Shown: positions 34,928 to 46,000 of the stretch, in pieces
How positions within the stretch are numbered: position 1 is the first letter of the stretch
Layout of the letters: each line of letters starts with the position of its first letter
Assembly: GCA_964035575.1 (NCBI GenBank)
Contig: OZ037913.1
Span: 496,001-560,000, forward strand
Source: Rhynchopus sp. YZ270_cl-10
Lineage: Eukaryota; Euglenozoa; Diplonemea; Diplonemida; Diplonemidae
Direction: 5' to 3'
Length of the DNA stretch: 64,000 nucleotides
Translations under genes and position numbers: made by a program
The notes under the pieces: generated by a model
The model's input: only the letters and a program-made list of their open reading frames with translations
The model's database searches: none
What the model was told of the DNA's origin: nothing

Positions 34928-36715
34928 ATGACGGAAAAGGAAAATGGAGACTGTGCCGCATTTGGCCATGAACTGCGTGTCTTTGAAGGGAGAAGCATGC
35001 CTTGTGGGTGGTGTGGCCGGATGGGGCCCAGCCCGCAGACGGGGTATAAGGAGTGTGTTTGGTGTCGGATGTGCGAATGCTGTACGGCAGAGAGCACGGA
35101 GCGCAAGGTGTGTTCCATGAGTGGCGTGCTGGAGCCTGGCGAGGCGTCTCCTTCGCGTGTCAGTTGGGTTGCGGGGCGATGGGAGGTGACGTTGTCACGC
35201 CCGCATCCTGATGACGGTGGCGGGCATGTGTTGTGCGTAGCGCGGGACACACAAAGCGACTCCCCTCCTGCCAAGCCTACTGCAACCTGGAGGGTGGTCT
35301 ACTCCCCTTCCCCTCCAGAGCTGAAGCTTGGCGACCGAGGTGCGCGTCATATCGCATCCATCCCTTTACCGCAACAGCACATCCATTTGAGCGACACATT
35401 GACCGATTTGGTGCTGCTTCTTAATGTATGCGGGGTATCTCATGAGGTGCAGGCGAACATCGATGACAACTTCCTGCCTCTTCCACATACGTACCTCGGG
35501 GTTACCTCATCCCCTGTGGTATCTTGTGTGATTGCGCAGCGTGCGAACTATGCTGTGACGTCGCATCAGGATAGAACGGTGCGGCTTGTGGAGGTGCGTG
35601 GTGCTAAGAAGGGGAGGCTGTTGTGGACACGGAACCCGAGGAGGGACTATGGCGGGGAGGGGCCACTGCCGCAGAGGTCGCGAGCACCGCATCAGTTGGT
35701 TGATTTGTCGGTGTGTTTGCGGTACATCGCTATTGCAGGGGCGCCGTCGCTGTTGGTGCATGCGATGTCTGGTGAGCATGTGAAGGAGATCCGTGCATCG
35801 GACTATGCAAACGAAGCGTTAAGCGTGTCGTTCTCGCCCTGCGGACGGTATCTAATGTGCGTCGCATCGTCGCATGGCGTTGACATCTTCAAATCAGGCT
35901 CCGGGGAGCACCTCATTGCGATCCCTTCAGCGTTGCTCACGCCCTTCACCGCGGGGCTGTGGTGTTGCTGTTTCAGTGCGGCGGGGGGGTATACTGCGTT
36001 CTCTGCAGAGCAGGATGGGCAGCATGGTGTGGTATTGGTTGGACAATGGCGTAAATCTGCCCCGGTTACACATTTTGTTTCAAGTGAAGAACAGAAGGGA
36101 CGCACCGTATCGGTTCAGTTTGATTCGCAGGATCGCCAGCTGCTTTGTGCAGGGATATGCGGGACGGTCACGATATGGAATACATCGGTAGGGCAAATGG
36201 GTGGTCTGCTGCGCACCCTGCAGCATCAGATCCGCGGGGGAAGCATGCTAGTCAAAAGCGTGTTCTCCGGCGACTCTCGCATTTCCTCTGTAGACTCTGA
36301 TGGAAACAGATGGTATTGGGACCACCGCGGTTTGCAGACGATTGTACACAACAAAAAAGGGGGTGGGGATGCACTGTGCGCAGATTTTGCTCTTCGTGGC
36401 CGTCTCGTTTATGGGAGAAGTGATGGAACTGTAACGGTCTGTGGTGCACCAATTCGTTGTGGCGACCCTGACCCTACCCATCCACATAACAGTATGAACA
36501 CCCGCGCCGTGCAACGACATGCAGGGCAACGTAACCTCCTCCTCTTCCTCCTCTGGCAAGCAACACTCCGTACAAAAAAGGCGGAGCTCCCCGCAGGTGT
36601 CACCATCCTCCGCCAGCTCGAAGACGCAACACTGCAGCGTATAGGTAGCTTCGTATCTTCACCCTACGCAGGGGATGACATGGAAGGTGCATCGGAGCAA
36701 TGTGTCGTCATGTGA
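34928..36715 (+). CDS. WD40-repeat protein with N-terminal Cys cluster
   Basis: A single exon, 595 aa. The N-terminal 60 residues have CGWCGRMG...CVWCRMCECC, a probable zinc-binding cluster. From ~195 to ~510 there are WD40-type blades, e.g. NYAVTSHQDRTVRLVEV, ALSVSFSPCGRYLMCVASSHGVDIF, TVSVQFDSQDRQLLCAGICG then TVTIWNT, and ISSVDSDGNRWYWD. The C-terminal ~80 residues are helical (RNLLLFLLWQATLRTKKAELP). WD40 propellers scaffold protein complexes; no specific complex is suggested. The start at 34928 follows a TATTAAA leader. Confidence 0.85.
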   Translation: MTEKENGDCAAFGHELRVFEGRSMPCGWCGRMGPSPQTGYKECVWCRMCECCTAESTERKVCSMSGVLEPGEASPSRVSWVAGRWEVTLSRPHPDDGGGHVLCVARDTQSDSPPAKPTATWRVVYSPSPPELKLGDRGARHIASIPLPQQHIHLSDTLTDLVLLLNVCGVSHEVQANIDDNFLPLPHTYLGVTSSPVVSCVIAQRANYAVTSHQDRTVRLVEVRGAKKGRLLWTRNPRRDYGGEGPLPQRSRAPHQLVDLSVCLRYIAIAGAPSLLVHAMSGEHVKEIRASDYANEALSVSFSPCGRYLMCVASSHGVDIFKSGSGEHLIAIPSALLTPFTAGLWCCCFSAAGGYTAFSAEQDGQHGVVLVGQWRKSAPVTHFVSSEEQKGRTVSVQFDSQDRQLLCAGICGTVTIWNTSVGQMGGLLRTLQHQIRGGSMLVKSVFSGDSRISSVDSDGNRWYWDHRGLQTIVHNKKGGGDALCADFALRGRLVYGRSDGTVTVCGAPIRCGDPDPTHPHNSMNTRAVQRHAGQRNLLLFLLWQATLRTKKAELPAGVTILRQLEDATLQRIGSFVSSPYAGDDMEGASEQCVVM

Positions 36716-38379
36716 TAAGCTGTTTTTAGGTTATACTATGCTCCATTATATAGACTGTTTTTTTCAAATTTGTGTAGAATGTTTTTCGTCTTTCCAAAAT
36801 ATTGTTGCTTTCAACTTTTATGAGGGTAAAGACGATGGGGTCTCCTTCCGGGTAGTCCCCCGGTTGGGGTTTTTCGTCTGAAAAATTAAAAAGGCTTCGA
36901 TTCTTTGTGTGTATTTGATAACGAATTTAGAGTGGTTAACGCCTGAACGGTGTATAGACCACTTGTTCTGTGTTGTATGTGTGTACACACAGATAGATAT
37001 ATCTCACTCTCCTCAAACCTTTTGTTTCATAGCAATACCGATGTACCATAATACAGTGTAAACGTGTTACGCCCCGCAAGTAATACGGTGAACACTAATT
37101 AAGTCGCATTTTTTAAAAAAGGTGGCCGTAATTAGTGGTAGGGTGTACATCTCGTTGTCGGTGCGAAAAACCTAGATTTAAAAAAAGGCGTGGAGCTCAT
37201 GAGAAAAAGAGTGAGGTGTCTCCACCTTATCAATTATTCATTATTCAGAAAAAAAAATTGCTTCGTGTTTTGTTCGACCCGACGAAAAAATGGAAGGTTT
37301 GCTATGCAACTTAGCGTTGCAAATAAAACGGTTTCAGTTTCTTTCACCAGTGAACAACGGAGTATGCAAAAAAAAAAAAGGAAGCGTGTCGTATTTATGT
37401 CTTCGCGAATTCTCTCCTTGATTGGAGGGGGTTTTCGAGTTTTCGAGTTTTGCGGATTTTTTCCAGAAAACCCACGGCCTGTGTGCGTAGACCACCTCGT
37501 TGATTGGTTCTCGGATCAGCATAAATTCGGCAGCACGCCACCCTCTGCTCCTTTGGTATCATGATATTAAAAAGAAACTCGAAAAGAAAAAAAAGTGGAG
37601 ATTGCACCAATTGTGGTAACACAACCGAGGCAATTACACTACTACAATTTATCGGGAAAATTTCAAAAGAAAAAGGGGGGGGAAGAAACACACAATCCAT
37701 CGATACGAAATCTTTAATTACCAAATTGTCAACCTTTTGAAACAAATCCTGCTCTTTTCTTTTCTTTTTCTTTTTTTTTTTTTGGCTTCAAAAAAAAAGT
37801 CACCTTTCCCCGAGACAACTCCTATGAGCAGTATTTGTTGACATGACTAAGCACGAGAGAGGCTTAGGTTTCACCTTTTATTACACGAAACGAGCCCGGG
37901 TCCTACCGGATGCGTTTCATGTTACTAATTTTTTCGGGGGATTCTTTTGACGGAGTATTACGAAGTGTGAGGTTTAGAGGGGAAGTGGGGAGGAGGGAGG
38001 GGGACAGCACCTAATTTGAGAATTTGCGCACTGTGCAACTCACAGACCATTACAACTTTTAAAAAAAAAGGCCCCCATCCCCTCCTTCTTTTTTTCGTGT
38101 CACCAATTTCACTGCACTTCACATTATATCACTCAAAATAATCCACCACCCCACGACAGGAGGGAGACCGAGGTAAACCTCACTCCCCCTCCCCCATCCT
38201 CCGAAACCCTTTTTTGCTTCGGACTACACATACCCACCTTCTCAATACCTCCCACACACATTTCCCGTCCCTCCTCCTCCTCCTCCCCTCTTTCTGCACG
38301 GAAGCGCGCAGATCACTAACGTTGGCAAACCCACTTTCCTCCCAAAAAATAAACTAAAAAAGCTCTCTTTAAAAACAAC
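36716..38379. other. AT-rich spacer
   Basis: It holds a family-A copy (37190), a family-B copy (37594-37650), a family-C copy (37843-37880), and pyrimidine-rich sequence (38080-38300) before the next gene. No gene recognised. Confidence 0.6.
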
Positions 38380-39828
38380 ATGGCGCTATCAAAGTCTGAG
38401 GAGGCGATTGTTTGGTTTTTAGTGGTATGTATATTTTTTGTGCTTTCATCTGGATGGCCGGTATCGTACAGTGGGTCAGTCGGAGGTGCCTGCAGCAATA
38501 ACTTCACTTTTTTTTTGTTCTTCCACAATTAGTCTCCCTTTCCACAAAACATTACACCACGCTCCCTTTATTATTTCGACTTCGAAAAACTACCCCCCAC
38601 AACTGGTCTCTCGTTCAAAATCACTCAATTGTATACCACTATCTCAAAAAAACGCGTGGAACTGAGAAAATACCGAAGGTGTCTACACGAAAATATTTAA
38701 AATGGGGCCGACAAACATTACCAAAAAAAAAAATGCAAACCCCTTTCAGTCTACACGAATATATCTTTTTTCTTTCTTTTTTTACAGTCTGTCGGATTTT
38801 TATTTGCTGCAGTGTTTATTTGGTGGAACATGCGCAAAAGCGAACGCCGCAGTGGCGACGACTTCTACCTAGTCCAGAAAGTTCGAGATGAGTTCAGCAA
38901 ACCTTCCAAACAGATGCGTCGCCGCATGCTCCCACCACGCCCACCACGGAGAAAGGCTTCTTCAGTACTACTTCAAATCGACCGCCAGGAGGCGGCGAAG
39001 AAGATTGGTTCTCTCATGAAACGCCACCAATCCCGCGTCGCCTATCAGAAGGACCTGAAGAAGTGGAAGAACGGCGAGGAGGGGAGGATCCGCCTCTTCT
39101 CCTTGGGAGTGTCTGGGTCGCTTTTTATCATTCTCGACGTCTTTGGGGATGTAGCTGAGGTGCGCGACCCCTCCTCCGCCTTCTCAGCAGGGGTAGAGGT
39201 GGGAGACAAAATCATAGGTGTGAGCAAACCCGGGAGAGGTGGCGCTGAGGTCTGTACCTGGCTCAAATCTGTCTCAGATTTTTATAACGCGGTCGGACCT
39301 CAATCCGCTGCCTTCGTTGGCACAGAATTGACCCTTCATATAGTAAAAGGAACGCAAGCAAAGATGGATTGGTTAAAGGACACCCGCTCTGCGAAAGATA
39401 AAATTGAATCAGGGTTGCACAGAATCACCACAGTATCGGTGACGGTAGAGGATTCGGGAGAATCATCTGAAGCAAGAATCGAAGATATAACAGAAAACCT
39501 GAAGGATTTGGAGGAGGAAGGGGATGCGGAGGGGATTGTGTCGTTGCTGTATACTCCGGAGCTGTTTGCGTTGCATGTCGAAGGTGTATTGTCGCAGGAG
39601 ATGCAAGAAGGAAGTCTAACCGTGAACTCAGCAGAAGCCCATGCAGCGGGGGTCGAGCTTCTGAAGCAGCTTCTGTCCTCGCAGACGTTCTCCCGCAAGG
39701 AGGCGGAAAAGATCTTCTTCCAAGCAGATGAGCACTACAACGGTGTGGTCTCACATATGGCATTGTACCCACACCTCAGGATGGCCTTGGTTGGGAAGGT
39801 TATGGCGGTGTTGCGGGGGTCTGGGTGA
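38380..39828 (+). CDS. Membrane-anchored PDZ-like protein (2 exons)
   Basis: Exons are 38380-38424 (15 codons) and 38788-39828 (phase 0), giving 361 aa. The tiny first exon supplies the start and half of a transmembrane anchor, completed across the junction as EAIVWFLV|SVGFLFAAVFIWW (8-28). A basic region follows (29-112). Residues ~115-205 form a PDZ-like fold: SGSLFIILDVFGDVAEVRDP, SSAFSAGVEVGDKIIGVSKP, TELTLHIVKG. The C-terminal part is acidic and helical. The 363-nt intron contains a family-A repeat (38656). Likely role: tethering partners at a membrane (inference). The PDZ carboxylate-binding loop is not the canonical GLGF, reading SGSL instead. Confidence 0.8.
38656..38702 (+). repeat. 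Family-A short repeat inside an intron
   Basis: Diverged copy: GTGGAACTGAGAAAATACCG then AAGGTGTCTACACG. With the copy at 4908 it shows the family tolerates intronic positions. Confidence 0.6.
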
Positions 39829-40032
39829 AAGGGGGGGATGGGGGAATCGGGGAGGGGGGGAGTGAACTTTGAACAGTATCAAATATCTTCTGTGTATTTG
39901 CAAAAAAAAAAGGGTCGTTTTTTTTTTTCTCTCTCCCGGGGTCTCCGGTCCATTGGCGAATATATACCCCATATTCTAGGGACAGAAACACATTTTTTTT
40001 ACACGGGGAGGTTGGGATAGGGGGGTGGTGAC

Positions 40033-43000
40033 ATGGCCGCACCTACCCGCCCCAACACCGTCACCCCGACCGCATTGCGATCCTGCAGTTCCCACAAGGT
40101 TGCCGCCTGCGTCGTTGCTGTGGTGCTGACCCTCTCGGTGTGGGGGTGGTCCTCTGACCCCTTCCCTACCTGCAAGGGGTGTACGCGGCTCACCGGGAAT
40201 TGGGGGACCTTTCAGCGACAGCTTGCAAAGGAGGCGAGCAGAGAGTCGCCGGGGCACATCGACATATTGTTTTTGGGTGATTCCATCACGGAGTCATTTA
40301 GGGGGACCTCTCTAGGGTCGAGGTATGTTGAAATGGTGTTGGTTTTTTTGTATTAAAACCCCTAACAGAGAATGCTCGGAATTCCGCTGTAAAGGTATCC
40401 CCGAGATATTCGCCTCTGCGTTCAGCGCATACCAGACCCTGGTTCTTGCCATTTCTGGGGACCAAACAGCGCATCTCAAATGGCGTCTCGCGCATGGTGA
40501 AGGCGCTGCAGTGAAAAAGGCGAAGGTGGTGGTGTTGTTGATCGGAACGAACGATGTGAGCCAGCTGGTGGATACAGAGGTGGGGGGGTGGAAGACCCCA
40601 GCGAAGGAGAAGGTGGCCGAGGCGACAGTGAAAACCTCGGCTCAGGTGATGACAACCCGGATCCAGTCGGTAGTGGAAAACGTGAAGGCGATCAACCCAG
40701 CAGTCAAGGTGGTTCTCCTCGGCCTCCTGCCACGTGGTCAAGCATTCCGGCCACCTGCATTTGAATGGCCGAACGGCATCTACACAGAAATCATAGGGGA
40801 GCTCAACCACAACCTCGCAGGGCGTTATGAAGCAGACGGGAGTGTCTCGTTTGTTGAATGCAGCGAAGCCTTCGTCGATACCCCGTCAGGGCGGGTCAAG
40901 AAAAGTATGGACAAAACCCTTATTTTATTCTGTTTCTTTCCATACTCTTTGACAAGTTGGAGGGGGGGGAACGACGTTCAATTTGATCATGAAAAAAGAC
41001 AGATCTTTGTATCCACAGACAGACTTCCTTTTCTATGAGTCCAAAAGTGAGGGTGAAAGACAGCGCGCCGCCACGTGGTACCCTTGGGGGGCGGCCCCCT
41101 CCGCCTTGGGGGGAGTCGCCTGCGAAAGCGCAAGTAGGGCTGTCGCCAGGGAGCAATTCTGGTGCTATGGGTGGAGGAGCAGGCGGGGTGGACGGGAAGG
41201 GGGTCGGGGAGAAGGAGGTATTGGCGGAGTACCTCAAGCAGTTTGAGCTGCGGATGAAGGACGCCGGGGGGGCCGGGGACTGCCAATTCAAGGCGGTCTC
41301 CATGGCAATGCACGGGGACGCGACCGCGCACGTTGGGTTGAGGGCGATGTGTGTCGAGGAGCTGAGGAAGACCGCGGGGGTCTGGACGGCGTTCGTGCAG
41401 GGTAGCTACCAGAGCTACTGCACCGCCATGGCGAAGCAGGGCACCTGGGGTGATCACCTCACGCTGCAGGCGATGGCGGGCATACTGGGAAAAGACATAC
41501 TGGTGTTCTCGGTACGCGACGAAAAAATCCGAGTACTGAAGCTGCAGACGGCAGGAAAGGGAGGGAGTGGGGCGGCATTATCGCTGGCATACCTCGGGGG
41601 GTGTCATTACGTGTGCATACACGCGAGCGACAAGGGGGAGGGGTTGTCGCTGGAGGAGCGGGCGCGCAAGGCGATGGCCGGCGGGGCTTTGGAGACGGAA
41701 GATACGGAGTGGCAGGTACCGCAGCCGAAGTGCGTAGCAGCAGGGGGCTTCTCTGAGGGTGGAGCGAAGAAGAAGGCAGCGGGGACGTTCGTTCTGTTGC
41801 GTTCGGCGTGGGTAGGGACGGAACTGGTGTCGTGGGGGGAGGTAAGAGAAGGGTCCGCAGGGGTCTGTCTCGTTCCGCCGGGTATGGAGGCAGAGGCGGA
41901 GCTGAAGATGTCGCGCAGCCCAGGTGTGACGTGGGTGGGGTTCGCCCTCTTCCCGAGGTCAGGAGGGGTGAAGCTGCAGCATTGCGCAATGGGTAGGCAA
42001 GGGAGCGGGGGGGCTTTTTTGGGGGCGACGAACACCACCGTATACGTAGTGGGTGATGCCAGGCCGAAGAAGGATGGAGGGGTGAAGCGTGCAGCGGCGG
42101 TTCCGCGGATGTCGACGCTGTACGTGGCGATGAGGAGCGAGCAGGACCTCGCGTCGTCTGGGCGGAGCATGCGTGCAGCAGTGGAGAAGTGGGGAGGGAG
42201 CCTACGCAACAAACCGATTGTGCAGGGAAATCTGGTGCTGGCCACGGCAGACGTCCGGGAGGACAAGATGGACGCCGCGTTGAAGCAAAGCGGGATGGAA
42301 GGGGGGGTGTTCTGCAGGATGAAGTTGGAGGATTCGCAGCACCTGCCTGTACTGTGGATGGATGGGCTGGGCCTGGAGGAGGTACGCGACCTCGCAGGCC
42401 GGTTGGGTGGCTGGGGGGTGACGGTGCGCGACACCCAATATGGGTTCAGGGTGAAACGGGAAGACCAGGAGGGGGTGAGAAACGCTCTGGAGAAGGAGGG
42501 GAAGCAGCCGTACGTGACGGAAGAACGGTACGTGGTGACGGGATTCCGCCAAGGGACCTCCGCGCTGGCAGTGAAGGAGTCGCTGGCAGGCGCAGACTGG
42601 GAGGTGACGCCGGTGAGACTGTTGCTTGGGTGGAGGTGGGTGGTAGGAGCGAAGAAGCCGCCTCCCGTGTGGGCGATGCAGATGGAAGGAAGCGAGCAGG
42701 GCCTGCTCATCAGGAAAGATGAGCGGGCAAAGCAGAGACCGACGGCACGGGTGCACACGGCACAGGCAACCGGGCCGACGTATGGACCTCAAGGGACGCC
42801 GTCGACGACGACGCATGGCTGGCGCGCCTGGGGGGGTTGGGGAGCACCCGCATTCGCAGCCACGCCCACTTCACCGTCGCAACCGCAGGCGCAGGCGCAA
42901 CCACAACAGCATCAGCCAGCACAGCAGAATAGTACAACGGCAGCGTCGTCGAGCACAACACCTACGCCGTCGATCCCCACACCAGCAGCCACACCGCAGG

Positions 43001-46000
43001 ACGCTTCCCACCACCAGAAATGGGAAGAGCTGGAACGCCGCATGGGCGAAAGGGTGGACCGCCTGGTGGGAGAGCGCCTGCAGTCGCTGTTGAAGGAGAC
43101 GGTGTCGTCAGTGACGGAGATGACGGTGCAGATACGGAAGGAGCAGGCAGAGCAGAGGAAGGACCAGCAGGCCTTCATGGAGGGTGTCATGAGGCTGCTG
43201 ACCAAAGCGGATACGACGCAACCAGCGTCGGACGCCGGTGTTGAACGGATGGAGGAGACGGTGCCCGCTAACCTGGCTGGCAAGAGAGACACCCGGAGTG
43301 GGTCTAGCGGCAGACAGAGCCCTCGCCGTAAGATGAAGATAGCGGAGCCGACACCCCCCGCCGCCTCTACCAATGTTGAGCAGCAGGGAACCGATAACGC
43401 CACCAATGACGAGGTGAGGGTGGGTGAAGATCCCGTTCTGCCGGATGTTGTCTCCGAACAAGCAGATGAAGCGTCGGACGCCGGTGATGTGCAGATGGAG
43501 GAGACGATGCCCGCTAACCTGGCTGGCAAGAGGGACACCCGGAGTGGGTCAAGCGGCATCCAGAGCCAAAGCCCGCGTCGCAGGAGGAAGGTAGAAGAGA
43601 CGACAGCCCCCGCCGCCTCTACCAATGTTGAGGAGCAGGCAGACGCCATCGGTGCTGACGTGGTGGGGATGGGTGAAGATGCCGTTCTGCCGGACTGTGT
43701 CTCCCCAATCAGCAATGAGGACGGAGACATGGCAAGTGCGAAGTCCTCCCCTGCACCCGTGCCGTTGTCACCCCCCTCCGATGCGATGGAGGCTGATGAG
43801 GTGGAGATCCCCCCTCCCGTCAGCATGGCAGGCAAGAGGGACACCCGCAGCGGATCCAGTGGGATTGCACAGCTGAGCCCTCGGCGCCGTGCGAGGATTG
43901 ACCTGCCCGCGCCCCAGTCCCGGACCCGGTCGCAATCGCTCCCAGTGGAGTCAGAGTGGCTACAGGAAGGCGATCTGATGGTCTACTGCGTAGACCAAAT
44001 GCGGTTTGATGTGGTGGTGGTGAAGATGACCGTCGAGGGTGTGGAGATCGCGTTTGGCCCTCTCCAAGGGCACCCAAACCGGACGGTATCGCGCAAATGC
44101 TTGTTTGGCAGGACGAAGTGACGGGATGGTGTGATGGTTGGCACAGGATTGGCTTCTTCGTGCGACGTTGGTGAAGGAGACGTTTTCTTCAAAACGGCCT
44201 CCCCAACAAGGGGTCAGCATCGCCCGCGTTCTACGGGCTGTATGCTGTTGGGGGTACTGGGTAAGGGTGGTGGTGTTAGACGAAAGGTACGGCGTGGGGA
44301 GCGACGAGGGGTACGGCGCGGGGTGCGTCGAGGGGTACTACCAGGGACGTGTCGAAGGGTACGACGTGGGGCGTTCTTGGGTAGGGGGTCACTGCTGACA
44401 TGTGGGGACGTAGAGGAGCATCCGGGTCCGTCGACCATGTCGCTTGGCACGGCAAACGTGACGTCTCTGAGGGCACACCCTGCGGTGGGGGAGTGGGATG
44501 TGGATGTTTGTGCTCTGCAGGAGGTGCGGCTCACAGAAGAAGAGATGAAGGGGGCAGCAAACGACGTGAAGGGGTATGGTGCCAAGCAGCTTCTCTTTGG
44601 TGCCCCTTGCAGACGAAGCCAGGGATCAGACCCTCTGCGCACGCGCACGCAGAATGGTGGAGTTGCGATCATGACGTGCGCTGACATACCGACCAGAGCA
44701 GTACCGCCACAATGTGCCCAACAAGCGTGGAACGAATGCCGCTTTACGCATGCGCAGGTGGCATATGGGAGCGGGGGACGCAACATCTCTGTGTTCTCGT
44801 TTTATGGTGTGTGTGCTGACAGCGACCGCACGGAGCAACTCCTGACAGACATCTTTGAAGAAGCAGCCAGCCTTGGGGACATACCGGTGTTCATTGCCGG
44901 AGACTTCAACGTAGAGGCTAACGAAAGTCTAGCCATTCGAGCGGCCATCTCCTCCGGCAAATGGGTTGATGCGGCAGATACCTACGCACAGCAGTTGGGT
45001 AAGGCAGCAGAGAACACATGCTACACCTCCACATCGTCTGGCAGACGTATCGACTTGGTGCTGGCGAACCACGTGGCTGCCCCTGCGATCTCCAAAGTGG
45101 TGGTCTGGAAAGAGAGCTGCCTCCCGGTACACAGACCGGTGGTGTTGACGTTAGACCTGACGCGATACGAGCAGAAGGCACCGCAGGCACGCCCTCCCCT
45201 TTCTTTGATCGGCGACGACTGGACGAAATGGCCGGCGAAGAAGGAGAAGGAGCTTGCAGCGAAGGTGATGCAGGAGAACGCTGCCCCTGAAGCCGACCTG
45301 ACGAAGATGTCGGTTGAAGATCGCTGGGCACGCTTCTGCAAGATTGCGGAGGACTACCTGCTGAAGAGAGGTGCTGCAGACTCAGACCCGAAGCAACAAC
45401 GCCACAGGGGGAGAGGGGAGGTGCAACCCGACGTTCTCCGACATCGGACGGCCCGCATGGACTGCGACACGCCGGATGCTGTGAACCTGGAGACGGCTCA
45501 ACTGCAGAAGACATGTCGTCAGATGGAGCAGCTCATTGGTGATCGGAGGAAGCGCTTCGGTCAGCCATCTGCAGAATCGTTGAACGAACGGCAGCTGTGG
45601 GCGAAAATCCGCAAGAAGAAGCATCTCCTGAAGAGTGACACCTGGGACCTCGACCTTCCTGGGATAGAGGAGTTGTGTGGGCTCCTTGGCTGCCTGAAGA
45701 AGAGGGGTTTTGTCCTGCTGGAGCAACGACGACGGGCCCGCATCAAGGAATGGCGCCGCACTATGAAGGAACACATGAAGGAGAACCCAGCGAAGGTGTT
45801 CTCGTTCCTGCGGAAGGCTACGTCGTCACACACCACGTTCCTGAAACGGGAGGACGGCACGGTTACAGCTAACCTCCAGGAGATGGATGAACTGCTCATG
45901 GATGACCGTGCTTGGGGTGGGGTGTTCCGGATGTATGACGATTCCGAAGAACCTGCGTGGACGACGTTCTTTGATAGGTTCAAGGAACACATTCCTGAAG

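Noticed and set aside
41035-41166. Upstream ATG extending LINE ORF1 by 44 residues
   Set aside because: The ATG lies in the host target-site duplication, so it is a property of this insertion site, not of the element; the first element-owned ATG is 41167.
41607-42758. 383-codon minus-strand frame inside LINE ORF1
   Set aside because: Antisense shadow; Ser/Pro/Thr-rich without domain features, overlapping a well-supported coding strand.
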